A stretch of 64,000 nt of DNA from Phymatolithon calcareum (lineage: Eukaryota > Rhodophyta > Florideophyceae > Hapalidiales), in assembly GCA_977006965.1 (NCBI GenBank), contig OZ345357.1, positions 2,790,001-2,854,000 on the forward strand, given 5' to 3'. Shown here one piece after another: positions 10,398 through 22,400 of the stretch (position 1 is the first letter of the stretch; every line of letters begins with the position of its first letter). The notes beneath the pieces were generated by a model. It searched no databases. It saw only the letters and a list, made by a program, of their open reading frames with translations, and was not told where the DNA came from. Both the position numbers and the translations under genes were made by a program.

Positions 10398-13300
10398 TTG
10401 TCAGTGAGACCATTGATGACTCGTGCCAATGGCTGTAGCGGTTTCCGAACCAAGCGGTTCAAGTGCAACATCGACTTTTTCGTAACAAAAGGAATTGAGA
10501 CAGCAACGGTCTGCTCACCAACAGACGTCTGGACAGGTAATACGCAGCACCGACCAGTGACGACAAGTTTTCTGACTCGCAAAAACCATACAAGAGCTCA
10601 AAAACCACGAATATCGGTTAAACAATGGAGACATGAAGAGAAACAAGAAAAAGTTCGGGAACTATACGGGACGGCCATTTCAGGAATCCTCGATGATCTG
10701 AAACGGTGTAGCACTCGACAGGAACTAGATCGTCTTTACGAAAAAATATAGGATACGCTATGTGAGCCGTGCAGAGAGAAGAGAACTAGCCCACCACGCT
10801 ACAAACCGTTCTGGAACTCAAATCTCGAAGCGAAGTGCAAACGTCGCAAGAAACTGTACAAGAAAGCTCATGAGCAGGATACAGAAGAGGCATGGAAGCA
10901 ATATGAGGAATGTCGTAAGATATTCGCAAATTGGTGAACAGAAGGAAGAGGCAGTAGTATCAAGAATACATAGACGATCTTGAGGAAAAGGATGGGTCCA
11001 AGGCAATTGAACAAATATCCCGAATGCAGAAGATGAGAACACGAAGAACGTCTAGGAACAAGATGACCGGCCGTCCATTGCATAAAACGCTGTTCACGGC
11101 CCACGTGTCCCAGACATGCCGAGATGTCAGGGGATGGCGACCAAGACCTTCGCACTTTGACTGTCATCCTCAAATGCGGAATCTTATCAAACTAGCAATC
11201 CTGAAAGCTCCAGCCAGAAAGGCCCCAGGACTGGACGGAGTGAAGAGCGAAATGATGAAAGTGGACCTGGAGGAATGTACAGACCTAGTCTATGAGCTAT
11301 AGACAGCCTGCGGCAGATGCGGAACACTTCCACAATCGTGGATGAAAGCTCGCTTGGTCCCCCTGCACAAGAAAGGAGACCATGACGATCCAAAAAATTT
11401 CCGACCCATATCCCTACTGAAGAAGAAGAAGTGGAGATTTTTATTATAGTGTTACCAACGCATCTGCAGACGCTTGGGCAACACTTCTGATGAGCCACGA
11501 GGACTCAACTCAGAGCCCAGAGGTTCCTTTTCGCATAAAAACGGCTATAGTCAGCAAAATTAGAAAACCTACCTCTGATCTCAACGGAGAGGTCTCGAGG
11601 GGGAAAATCATTTCACTTGAATGGCCACGCAGAGCATCGTATCGTGTGAACGTGCGGAAAGGAAAATTTTATGACGTCCGAGGTCGTTTCCCGCGCCGAA
11701 GCAAGTTTACCGACGTCCCGGGTCCGCGTGCCGCGCCGATCTTCAGGACTTACTCTCGCTCGGCCTGCCCGCCGATCCGCGCGGGGGGGTACTGACGTCC
11801 CCAGTCTTGCGTGCGCCGGAGCTCGACGTCCCGGGTTCGCATATCCCTACTGAGTCAGGTCCGAAAGGTTTTTGAGTCCGCAATTGATATTATGCTCCGT
11901 CAAAGATACAAGAACCACAACATCCAGCTGGGGTTTTAAAAAGGGAAGAGTACGGAGCTCGCAATCTTGAGGGCGCTGGAACTACAAAAAAGAGGGCAGC
12001 GATGCATCGCAGTATTGGACCTGAAGGCAGCGTAAGACACAGTGCCTAGACAACACCTGCAAGAGCGAATGAGAGGGCTTCTACCGCAAGAGCTATGCGC
12101 GATGATCGAACAATTCTTGATGCCTTCCTGGGTATCCACGGTTGGGGACCGGCAGCAGAAGTGGTTCCTAATTGACAGAGGAGTACCTCAGGGGTCTCCG
12201 CTGAGTCCAAGTTTGTACAACCTTTTCATGGACGAATTCGCGGAAAGAATAAGCAGAGTGCCACGAGAAGTCGCAGATGTAGCCGCAGTCCTCTTTGCGG
12301 ACGATGTTCTCCAGTCGGCAAAGACACCAGTGGGACTACAGAGACTGTTAAAAATAGCATCGAAATGGGCAAGGGACAGGCAGATGGTTTGGAACACGAA
12401 AACTGGGAAGAGCGAAGTTCTTCTCTCGGACGACACAAAATCACCCATTTTCAAGCTTGCAGGAAAAACGCTGGCAAAGGTCAAAGAAGTCTCATACCTT
12501 GGCATCTCACTCAGTAATGAGCGAGTTACCGACACAAAAATGCTTGAGCGCATCCGACACGCCAAGATCGCGGTATATCAACTGAGGTCCCTGGGTGTCT
12601 CGTTGCGGGCACTCAACCCCTTGAAAGCAGTGAAGACGTACAAAGCGTTGATACAACCGAGATGGGAGTATGCCATGCACCTGACGCCATGGACGCCGAG
12701 AGTCCAGACAGCTATCGCAGAAGTGGAGAAGACATTCTTCGCACAAGTATTCGGTCCAATATCGAAAAACCGCTATGTCAGACTTCGCCTTCTTGGCCGG
12801 ATTCACAACGCCGAAAACAGGAGACTCGTTCTAGCACTCAGAATGCTGGAACGAGCCAGATCAAAGAAAAGGAGCCTTCTGGCCGTCCCAATCGAGGAAA
12901 GAGATGTAGATGAACTGCAGTGGGTTAGTCGAGACATATCGGCAATGCTACGGTACGATCTATTCTAGACGGCACTGACTTTCCTCAAGCAGGGAGTTTC
13001 AGCAAAATCGTTCCGGACTTTGCTCTTCAAAGACGAAGGAGACGTCTCGGAATCCAACAGAAAGAGAAAAATTCCTTACGATCTGCCGGGGTCTACCCCG
13101 GCGATTATCAGGCTCCCGAAAACACGGCACCGCCAATTAGCGGTAGAGTGGGCATTCGGTCGGTTCCCCCCAATGAGCACATCACTTCTCACAGACAAGT
13201 TCGGTGATACTGTACCAATCCTCATGAGCAATCTGGAAGAATACCTCGGAAGATATCAACTGACCAAAGAGGAGATTAATATCACTGAAAAAGCTCTAGA

Positions 13301-13564
13301 CAAGCTACTCTTCTTCACTATCGTCTTTTACGACAACATGGAATAGACAAGGCGTCAATTGAGGAAATCTGATCAGTGGACCCGAAGCTTTTCCCTCCCT
13401 TTTTACGGGAGAGGGTTTTTGCAGCTAGGGCTACGACTTTTAACCCGGGTTACAAGTATTTGAATAGATGATCGAAGCTACAAAGTAGCTGTTGAAACGC
13501 ATCTCCCTTGCAGTATCATGAGTGTTACTGAGGGCGTTTAATAAATTCCAAATTCAAAAAAAAT
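10398..13564 (+). pseudogene. LINE C: non-LTR retrotransposon, 5' truncated and broken
   Basis: Reading across frameshifts and stops, the order is: the end of an AP-type endonuclease (DVWTGNTQHRPVTTSF); a basic linker (FWNSNLEAKCKRRKKLYKKA); RT fingers (KAPARKAPGLDGVKSEMMK, PKNFRPISLL); AVLDLKAAYDTV after one shift; then 308 intact codons with DRGVPQGSPLSPSLYN, AAVLFADDVLQ and SYLGISL. A further 108-codon block (13020-13346) is the C-terminal region. FRPISLL and SQVRKVFESAID join in frame when the insert at 11.42 kb is removed. A 3' UTR ends with AATAAATTCC and an A-rich tail. The sequence closely resembles LINE D at 39.6 kb. Not functional. Confidence 0.82.
11421..11839 (-). mobile_element. 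SINE/LINE-like insertion within LINE C
   Basis: The block is bounded by perfect 14-bp duplications CATATCCCTACTGA (11407-11420 and 11840-11853), and the LINE C frame closes when it is removed. Read on the minus strand it ends with AATAAAAATC and a (CTT)n tail, and begins CGAACCCGGGACGTCG. The GC-rich 5' part repeats a GACGTCCCGGGTYCGC motif several times. The TSD length and the 3' tail point to target-primed integration. Confidence 0.8.
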
Positions 13565-13567
13565 GGC

Positions 13568-13738
13568 TGTAGCGCCAGGTTCACAAGAACACGACGGCAC
13601 ACGGTCAGAGAAGACCAGGAGAGAAAGGAGAGGGAGAGACTTGAACGAAGGAAAGAAAGAAACAAACAAAACCCGCGAAGAGGACAAACAGACAGAATAA
13701 GCGTGAAGAGGTTGGCGTCGTCATCCGGTGGCGGCCTT
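13568..13738 (+). mobile_element. TGTAGCGCC-family TIR element, truncated
   Basis: Begins TGTAGCGCCAGG directly after the A-rich tail of LINE C. It aligns with the left 190 bp of the complete copy at 40.35 kb (AGGAGAG-rich stretch, AACAAAACC, ACAAACAGACAGA, GGCGGCCTTGGC). It stops abruptly where the glycosyltransferase pseudogene begins, and no right terminus is found. Confidence 0.7.
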
Positions 13739-14182
13739 GGCTCTTGAGAAGAGGTTGAATTTCTCCGGGCGGGAAAAGGCTCAGTTGAAGCATATTATCA
13801 CAGAAACCGAAATGGTCTTCAGGGTTTTCAACAAACCCATGGAAATAGATGTTGGTCAAGCTTTCATTGTGCAACCTGTCGTACTCAGGTCCATTTCCGA
13901 AAAACATATCTTGAACGTTTGCGCCCGATTCATTTGCAGCAGCAATTGCATCAACTGCTTCTTCCCATCCCTTGGCTGCCAAAGCGCGGCTAACAACACA
14001 GATTGTCTTACGTCATGCTTCCAGACCAAATTGTGCATGATGTAGCCATATGCGGAAGTCTTCTCCACACCATTAGAAACATATCGGAGCTTTTCGCCTG
14101 CACCGTTTCGGAAAATGTACCGGTAGTACGATCGGACATCCAAAATATTCGATCTGCGAAGTTTAGAAAAGCATTGAACCAT
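13732..14182 (-). pseudogene. Glycosyltransferase (GT4-like) pseudogene fragment
   Basis: The minus strand reads YRYIFRNGAGEKLRYVSNGVE. After a frameshift it reads RKTICVVSRALAAKGWEEAV, then FFGNGPEYDRLHNE, YFHGFVENPEDHFGFCDNML and LFPPGE.QPL. These match the nucleotide-sugar-binding half of GT4/GT1-fold enzymes: the GxGPE..L turn, the G.V.....Y/F..CD segment and the PGE.QPL motif. A short stretch reads better in the second frame, so at least one indel is present. The 3' side is cut off by a TIR element and the N-terminal half is missing. This is a dead fragment of a host (possibly algal-like) gene; donor and acceptor are unknown. Confidence 0.65.
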
Positions 14183-14317
14183 TTATCGAACGAATTTTTA
14201 CCGTACAGTCAATACTCTCGGGTATAGCAACCATGTTCAACAATTATATTTCGAACATGCTGGAGTTTGCCTGCGAAATCACAAAACTATGCAACCAGTT
14301 CTTCTCGATGATAAATA

Positions 14318-15624
14318 CCCTTTTCAAACAACACCCTTTGTCGGAGCAGCAAAGACAGAAACGGTACGGAGGTATGGCAATCTTATCAGATCTGCCAACG
14401 TCAATCCTGCCATCACCTACCTCTTGAGATCATGTACTGCGTGCAGACAATCGATGATAGCATACACGCCTCTGCGAGACAACTACCGCCGATGACCCGC
14501 ATGGATCGATGCCCTTTGCCATGTCGCGGCGGCAAATCCAGTGGCAGCCAGAAAGCGAGCATGCGCGATGACATCCGGGCGTTGATTGACATCGCTAAAG
14601 ACTGTCTTGGAGCCGCAACCAGTGGCAGTCGAGAAGCAGCGCCGCGCGAAGGATTCCCGTGCCGAGCCAAGTTGCTCGACACAGTTTCGAGCCGCAAGCA
14701 GCGGCAGTCGAGAAGCGGCCACGCGCTAAGACGCTCCCACGCCAACCTAAGTCGCCCGACAGCGCCTGAGTGCCACAACCGGAGACCGCCTGGAAGAACC
14801 CTTAGGCGCCTGACGACCGAGCCAAGGACGTCTTCCGGATGCTTTCCATGTGACCCCCTCACCGGGTTGCGCCACGTGGCGCTACGCTGCGAGAGACCGA
14901 GATTCTGTGCCTCAGATTCACGGGCGCGCACACCCGGCGGCGGTTGAAAACGCGGAGCCACGCGGCGCAGGGTCGAAAGCATGCGCGACAGTATCAGTGG
15001 CGCGCACAGTCTCCAGCAACTGCTTCAGAGTCCGAACCTCGCCGACCGAAATCCCTAAATCAAGCAGGACGCCGAAGAAACTTTGATCTCCAGTACACGC
15101 ATCGCAAGCTCACAGACGCGTTCACACGGAGGCACGCACTTCGGAACGTGCCTGAACCGAGACGTGCACCGCACGTAAGGCGGCGAACAGCGTAAGGAGC
15201 TCTTTGGTACACCGGCTGTCCGTTTCCCGCAAGGACTCGTGCGACATCTGATTTCTCGGCGGAAGGTTCACAGGAGAGCTTTTCGAGTTGGCACCCCGCG
15301 TTTTTTTGTTGACCACCCATCCACCTTTCATAGTCTTTTGTAGTAGTAGTAGTAGTCAAGCTATCGCACGGTTACAACTACGGCAATCCGGTTCTCCGAC
15401 AAGCGGTGTTTGTCCGGGAGGAGGTTCCTAAGAGTTACAGGACGGTGTTCGGAAACTCTAGTAAGGAGAAGCGCGACACAGCTCGGCGTCTCTGGGGAGC
15501 TAGACCGTTGGAGGCCGTGAAAACTAAGTCGCCAAAATTACGGTTTTATGTTTCCAATGAAAACGCAAATCTTATTCAAGTCTGTCAAAGGCAGACAGTC
15601 TCCAAACCTGCATCGCTATCACAA
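14318..15624. repeat. Dispersed repeat R-B, copy 1
   Basis: About 1.3 kb is shared with 37.35-39.38 kb, starting around AATACCCTTTTC and ending CATCGCTATCACAA. It contains a GC-rich middle with 171- and 189-codon ORFs on opposite strands, a (GTA)n run near 15343, and a 3' part with GGTTCTCCGACAAGCGGTG. In copy 2 the plus-strand ORF is partly kept (SGCFPCDPLT, CERPRFCASDSRARTPGGG). It may be an internal part of an LTR element, but I see no definite gag or pol motif. Confidence 0.7.
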
Positions 15625-15846
15625 GACCCCGTTTACACGCAAATTCCGTGTTAATCTCAAAAATTAATCTTCTCTACCTTTCATCGTTTTGCAATGGCGC
15701 TTTTTCAGACGCGGTATTACTTGAATTCACAGTGCATGGTATGAACTCTCGGATCTACTTGAAAAACGTGCAGCACATCTCGAAGAGCCGCTTTGTGACG
15801 ACAAACACCTACAAAAACTCCGTGCTTTCTAAAGCACGCCTGATTC

Positions 15847-16162
15847 TGTAGACACGCAATGTTACAGGAGTGTAATGAACGACACTTACACTCTCAGTGA
15901 ATACTTAACGGCTCCTTGTGATCTATTCACGCCTCTCCCAAGAGGAACTGACGGATTTATCGCAGACACCGACTAACACTCAACGTACTATTAGTCTAGC
16001 GTCGGTTTGTACCATCCTCTTTTTGCAGGGTGTGCAATTGCTGGCCTCTGCCCTATTTAAGCGGCGATCCTAATCGCATCTTAGACTGAGGCATCGCATT
16101 ACAGATAGATCACCCCTTCTCAAAATAAACCAAACCTTATCTTTCCACTTCCAGTTATTACA
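15847..16162 (+). mobile_element. Solo LTR of the 251-bp gypsy family (divergent)
   Basis: Starts TGTAGACACGCAATG and ends CCAGTTATTACA, matching the ends of the gypsy LTR at 30.5 kb (TGTAGACAAGCAATG ... CCAGTGATTACA). It also shares an upstream TATTTAAGC box and CTCAAAATAAACC. It is flanked by the 4-bp duplication ATTC (15843-15846 and 16163-16166), the same TSD length as the full element. It is 65 bp longer than that LTR. Confidence 0.72.
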
Positions 16163-16371
16163 ATTCTCACGCACATTGGGTGTTAAAATCAACCAGTACA
16201 GGGACTGACGCTTAGGGAAACTGATGGAGGGACAGGTATGAAGTGATGGTTTCGCAAGGTGGGGTGCAAACTCGTTCCGATGGTGTACCAAAATGACTCT
16301 AGCCCAAGACGCGATAGTTGACACATTCTACTGTATACACTATTATGAAAGTCAAGACTATTGTGATCTCA

Positions 16372-18248
16372 AAGGAGAAACCGCTATACAGCAGTGCGGC
16401 ATTGAGTCCATGTCTTTATAACATGTTCATGGACACCTTCGCCTTGAAAGTCGCCGGAGCGTCTCCGCGCTTATCAACCTACCCGGCAATACTGTTCGCA
16501 GATGACGTACAGCTACAGGCTAAAAACTCGGATGGCATGCAGTGGCTGCTAGATGCGGCGACAAGCTGGGCAAGAGAGAATGGCATGTTGTGGAACACCA
16601 AAAAAGGAAAAAGCGAAGTTCTACTACACCCGGGCCTGTTCCAGCGAAAATTTAGACTTGCAGGGTCCGAGCTCCACGAAACCCGCCGACTGGAATACCT
16701 CGGTACAACGATCGACAATACAGGCGTAACCGACCACGCCACCCTGAAACGCCTTTCTAAAGCGAAAGGTATACTCCTCGCCCTCCGGGACATTGGCGTC
16801 ACAGCTAAAGGACTGACGACAACAAAATGCATATCCATACATAAGGCCCTGATCCAATGCCGATGGGAATATGCACTGCACCTGACGCCGTGGTCGAAGT
16901 CCATTCAAGCGCGTGTGGATCAAGTAGAAGGACTGTTCTACTCTTTAATATTTGGCCATTTTGCTAAGCGGAATAATGATCGAATTCGAACGCTACGCAG
17001 AACCACGCCACCAGAGCTGAGGCGCAAGATATTAGGCTAACACTTTGCGTTGCGACTCCTGCATGCAAAACGGAACCTGGAGAGAAGCAAGAACTATGAG
17101 GGAAAGGATGAGGACCTAGCACAGGCACAGAGGGATATTCGATACCTCGAAGAGCATGAACTGTTGAACGTCCCAGCTAAGAGGGCCGTGGAAGGAAAGG
17201 TCACACACAAGAAGGAGAACCTGCGAACCTATTGCGCATGGATCGAGACGGAGAAGGCCAAAAAACGCAAAATCGCCGTGGATATGAACGAGAATCCAAA
17301 CCCCGTAGTCCAAATTAAGTCGAGAAAACACAGACTTTGGGCAGTTAAATGGTTTTTCGGCCGCTTCACTCCGCGAAACCCGTCGGCATATATCGAAAGC
17401 TACGACGAACTAGCAGCGATGCTGTTGGAAACCCTCCAACGCAACCTAACGCAACCCAAATGAATGAGGGAACAGAAGAGGAAATGAAGCAAGCGATGGA
17501 CATACTGTTGATGCTAGAAAGTGAGATGAAAGAGGAGATGATGGTGTGATGATGGAGGCGATATGCTGTAATCTTCCCTGGAAGGGTTGCAGCGCAATGC
17601 GAAGCTGCTCTGGTGTCGGCGTGCGCCGGCGTTGAGGGCTTCTAAAATAAAAACGTACAATTTCCCCCACTGGAGAAGACTGTTGAGACTGTGCCAAATA
17701 GAGCCGTGGGAGTTTCGCCGAGAGCATCTGCTCTGGAAGCTAAGACGAAGATTAAGCAAGGTTGTGCAGGAGACCGAAGACACGGGGGCAGCGTTAGAAC
17801 TCGAAACTCTCGACTGTATACGGGAATCAAACACAGCAACTGACATTCAAGATAGATCTGGCCTCCGGCGAGTATGAGAGCAGCAAGAAGAGCACCGCAT
17901 CAGGAAAATTACGTTCACCAAGAATAGTATACTGCACCAAGCAGGGAGGATGAAAGAAAGCAGATACAGAATTATTTGCGCAAGGTGGATTTTTGGCCTT
18001 TTTCCGAGAAACCCACTGTAGTTAACTGAAGAAATGGACAGTCAAGGAGCATGGGCAGTTGGAACACTCAACAGAATCCTGAAGAAGCCTACATGGACCC
18101 CTGCAGAAGAGATTGGCGTGGCTAGAGTCATTGACGTGATTCTATGTAATTCCGATTAGGGAAGCTAAATTTTCAATATGCCTTGAAAGGTGCCGACTTT
18201 CCTCCAGTTGGGACACATGGTACCTTCTCAATAAATCCATTTAATTAC
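16372..18248 (+). pseudogene. 5'-truncated LINE (C/D type)
   Basis: The copy begins inside the RT core at SAALSPCLYNMFMDTFAL. It continues with AILFADDVQLQAKNSD, GMLWNTKKGKSEVLL, RLEYLGTTI and RWEYALHLTPWS, to a TAA at 17038-17040. A second frame (HFALRLLHAKRN... to NLTQPK, ending 17463) completes the C-terminal region. A further basic ORF at 17587-17877 (RRLLRLCQIEPWEFRREHLLWK) lies in the 3' part. A CAATAAATCC signal is at about 18227. The catalytic FADD is kept but the fingers are missing. Confidence 0.75.
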
Positions 18249-18264
18249 GCAATACAGTAGTGAA

Positions 18265-18410
18265 GAAGACCTGTACTGAAAGAAGAAGCGACATCAGGGG
18301 CTCAGATAGAATACCAGACATAAGAGTAGAGCCACCCTAGTGAGGGTAGCACCTGAGGAAGCCTTGCCCGTATATTCGTATGACTGTGGGGCTTTAAAAA
18401 TTGCAATAAA
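18265..18410 (+). mobile_element. Short 3'-end LINE insertion with TSD
   Basis: A 146-bp fragment lies between perfect AATACAGTAGTGAA duplications (18251-18264 and 18411-18424). It ends with the conserved tail CTGAGGAAGCCTTGCCC ... CTGTGGGGCTTTAAAA found at 30.3 kb and 42.3 kb. It is a severely 5'-truncated product of the same LINE family. Confidence 0.85.
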
Positions 18411-18797
18411 AATACAGTAGTGAATTAATGTTTTTATGATAAGATACCAGCTGCGGATCATTCTAATCTTTTGCATTGTACGAGTATAAAAACATGTACA
18501 CAGCTGTACCCTTCCGAAAATTTTAAGAAATAATATAGCCCCAGAAATATTGGAGTTAATGAGCAAATCCGGAAAGGAGCAGATGCATCATTCCACGGGG
18601 GAACAGTACTCAAATCTTTCTCTGTAGCAAAGATGGAGCTTCTCACTCACCTCGCGCCGGGCCCTTTCAACGCCGTCAAGTTCATCATCCACTACTTTTT
18701 CATCGACCACCTCATGGTGTGGGCAAGGTGCAAGCTGAAGCGGTCCGTCAATGTCTCCTACCTTGTACAAGGAGTTCCTGTACGGAGGAGCGAAGAC

Positions 18798-19382
18798 TGT
18801 CGCACTTTTGGCGATGTTTGTTTTCGGTTCGATGAGTACACGTGGATCTCCAGGTGTTTTGACTCGAGAGTGACTTGAGCACACCAGTTGAGTCTTGGCT
18901 TATTCTTTGTAGACTGAGTAACATAGAGTATGATAGATCGTTTCGCGAGCCATACTTTAGGAGTTTGGTATCGCCGAGTTTGAGGAGGGGGATCATCATC
19001 ATCATTACTACGTCATTTCATTCTGTTTCGTCAAGGTAAACCCCTTGTTCATTCAACCCATCCACCACATCGGTGAAGAACCTACGTTCGCCTATAGCGG
19101 AAGGCGAGTTTCCGTACCTGGCGTCGCGAGTCAGGGGAGAACCAGTTCGCAGTCCGACGACTGACTGGAACTCTGCAAGACGTTCACCGTTTTGCATTTG
19201 CAGGTCCCGTCCGTTTCCAAGTCCCTATCCTAAGCTACTGTCCCTGTTCTAAGCTGCATTCTTCGTTCGAAACCAAGCCTATCGTGTCTTGTACAAGATT
19301 AAGCTCTTCTTTCGGTTCACGCGTTAGCGCCCTTTCGTAAGCGGATCCGCACGCCGACGACATCTTCGTCCATATTCCGACA
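18798..19382 (+). repeat. Copia 5' LTR
   Basis: 585 bp with TG...CA termini. It contains an (ATC)n-like GGATCATCATCATCATTAC block. The three sites differing from the 3' LTR are in TTTCCAAGTC, CTTCTTTCGG and TTCGTAAGCG. No textbook TATA-AATAAA pair stands out. Confidence 0.93.
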
Positions 19383-19401
19383 CTGATCAGTCGACGGAAC
19401 A

Positions 19402-22400
19402 ATGAGCGCTGGACAAGAATCTCCAGTCTCGGGCGATGCTGAAGAAACCGAAGGCATATTCAACATGCAAGATGAAGTCAATCTTCTAAGAGAGCAGATT
19501 TCGTCTCTTACCGCTATGGTGTCTTCTATATCTTCATCCCAAGGAGCACCACAAGGTCTACGTCCCGCTACTCTACAAACAGCGGAAGAGATCGCCATCT
19601 TTACGGCAGCCAAGGCACAAGCAATGAATCCGTATGACCGTGCAAATGCATATGACACGCTTATTGACCCATACGTTCGTAACAAGCGCGAACTTTGCAT
19701 GTTTGCTGAAGCGGCTTTCGACTTCTATCTGCATGGAGGAATTCTGGATGTAGGTGAAATGTTTGCAAACGATTTCCTCTATTGGAATGAATCCCATTTC
19801 TCTTCGTTGAGCAAGAAGATTATAGTCAAGCTCCGGGATGCACTTCTGTCGAAAGGTGTGGAAATTAAGAAAGGGGTTGGATTTGCAATCAGCAAGGCTT
19901 TGGTGGGATATGTTGAGCAATACCTGTCAAATGTACAGAGCGATGACTGTAAAATGCCTTATGCATCTCAAACAGACCCGTCTTTCCGACACCCAGCAAC
20001 CCAAGACCAACGTCCTCTGACAAACCCTCCCATCGTTGCATCCAGCGTTAACGACACCCAGCCACACACGTCTGCGTTGCGTGGTGACCGACGGGGCTCC
20101 TCGAAAAGAAGCGGAAGACCGTCAGATGTGGCAAAGCTTTTCCCTCGCGACATGCGCTACACCGGCGCTCCTCATGAGCCGTTAAGAAGGAATTTTGCAA
20201 CATTCATGGACGCGTGTACGTTAGCGGGAATTGACGCGGTTGACAGCGATGTCGTTTTGCGCCTCCTACAAAATGTTTTCCTGAAGGATGGTGCCCTGAT
20301 CTACTTCATGGACCACGTGAAGAATGTTGCCAAGAGCCCAACCGATGCAATTTCTATGGTTGAAGCTCATTTTCTTGGTCAGCGAGAAAAGCGAGTCAAC
20401 GATGAAGTTTGGAACAAGCTCACATTTTCCTTCGTCAAACAATCTCGTGATGTCAAGAAGCTTTCCACATCAAACGATGAAGTCCTCAACGATCTTTTGG
20501 TACAAATAACTAATCTCGCAGACATGCGGACAAGCCCAAGCTCAGATGATATTGTTTCTGGGAAGATCATTTCAGCGGTGAGAGAAGTCTCTATATTTTC
20601 TGTTGTTTGTCAGAATCCGCCAAAGGCGTTGCAAGAGCTCATCGCTGTACTGAGAAGCTGTGCCCTGGAAGCTGATCGAGCGACTATTCGATCGACTGAT
20701 AATGCATCGGTGTTCACCGGAGCAACTACGAATGAGTCGACAACTGTCAATGAGGCCCTGGGCTACTTTATCGACAGGAGGCTACATCGGAATAGAAACA
20801 CGGCCCCGCTAAGAGGCTATGGAAAAGGCCCCTATCGAAAATTGCAGGGAATGAGGAGGAAGAGGTTCGTACCTCCCGACGTTTGCATCATCTGCGACAA
20901 GAAGGGATGCCACTCTTCCAAGCACCGAAAGCGAAGTGAGTCTTTACTTGCACATGTTGCACATGTTCTTCTCGCAGACGGTCCGGAGGAGGAAAGTTAC
21001 GGCACATCATCAGAGTCCGAAAGCGACGAGGAAGAGGAAACCAGTGAAGGTGTTACAGATGGGAATCTCGCAGTCGCGTACTTTGTCAATTCAGCACGCG
21101 CACTCGCGTATATGAATATTCGTCATGGTGAATGCTCTCCCGTTATTGACGGTGCGATTATAGACACTGGTTCGTCTTATATGTCTATCATTGGCAACGA
21201 CTTGGTAACTGGGGCACAAGCGGCGAGCGCAAGCCCAACTAAGCCAGTGTATGGAGCGAGCAAGAGAAGGATTGATGGAATTGGAGGGTCTTCAAATCCC
21301 GTTGGAACTCTGGACTTTGCATTTCTGTTTGGTGATCGAGTCTACAATGTGCAGTTACATATACTACCTGGTTCAGTACCACTCATTATCTGCCACAAGG
21401 ATCTCGACCACATGGGATTGAATTATCAAACTAGTTTCAAAACTGTTACTCGTCTCTCTGATGGATACACAGAGTCTGTGACGATGCGAAACGGTCTTCC
21501 ATTCCTCATTTTCTCGCACCAAAGCTACTTCACAGATATACAGCTACGTGGCATGCATCGAAATCTTGGGCATCCATCTGTTGAAAAGCACATGAAGGTG
21601 ATTGAAAATGCTCAAATCGAGGACCTTCCTCGTGGAACTCGAAAGAGGATTGAGGAACTCGTGAGATATTGTGAAGCGTGTCAACTCGGCAGGGCTAAAC
21701 CGAGGCGTTTTCTATTCTCGATTAAGGATTCCTGTACCGGAGAATTTAATAATGTCATCGAAGTGGATGTCATGAAGCTGACCGATGGGAATGTTCTCCA
21801 CGTTGTGTGCACGGGTACGTTGTTCCAGCAAGGAATATTTATTCAAAAGATGTCCGCTCTGGAAGCATGGAAAGCTTTGCGAAGATGCTGGATAAACGTT
21901 TATTCCGGAGCTCCAGATATACTTATCCATGATCAGGGGTCCAATTTTGCCGCAGAAGAGTTTCGTGAAGCAGCCGACGAGCTAGGAATTGTAATGAAGG
22001 GCATTCCAGCAGAGGCGCATGAGCGAATCGGATCTGTGGAACGTCGACATGCTGTTGTTCGTGCCATTTATGACAAGCTGAAGCATGATCTACCTCGCTT
22101 CAGCGCCTCAGATCGTCTTTCGTTAACATTCAGAGCTGTTAATGATGTCCCGGACTCTGACACGGGAATTAGTCCGACAACAATGGTGTTTGGTGTATAC
22201 CCTAAGCTCCCGCGAAGTGGAAACCGTGGTTCAATGGCTGAACGTGCAAAGATTATCTCAGATTGCACCCAGTTGGCTATAAAGATGAAGGCCCGTCGGG
22301 TTGTCAAGGACAGCATTCGTAAGTATCATGCACCAAGTATGAAGGAGATAGAGAAGCTACGGCGTCTTGCACCTGGATCGGACGTTCTTGTGCACCGTGA

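Noticed and set aside
14413-14982. 189-codon minus-strand ORF in R-B
   Set aside because: Both strands are open in this GC-rich repeat, and the peptide is Arg/Ser/Leu-rich without motifs. The openness is probably compositional.
18588-18797. Minus-strand ORF tail (DEKVVDDELDGVERARREVSEK) as a host gene
   Set aside because: The plus strand of the same stretch continues the LINE A frame across the copia TSD, which is the better explanation.
19317-19700. 127-codon minus-strand ORF over the copia start
   Set aside because: Antisense to Gag with no motif.
22068-22316. Minus-strand ORFs throughout 19.4-24.1 kb
   Set aside because: Shadows of the Gag-Pol frame.
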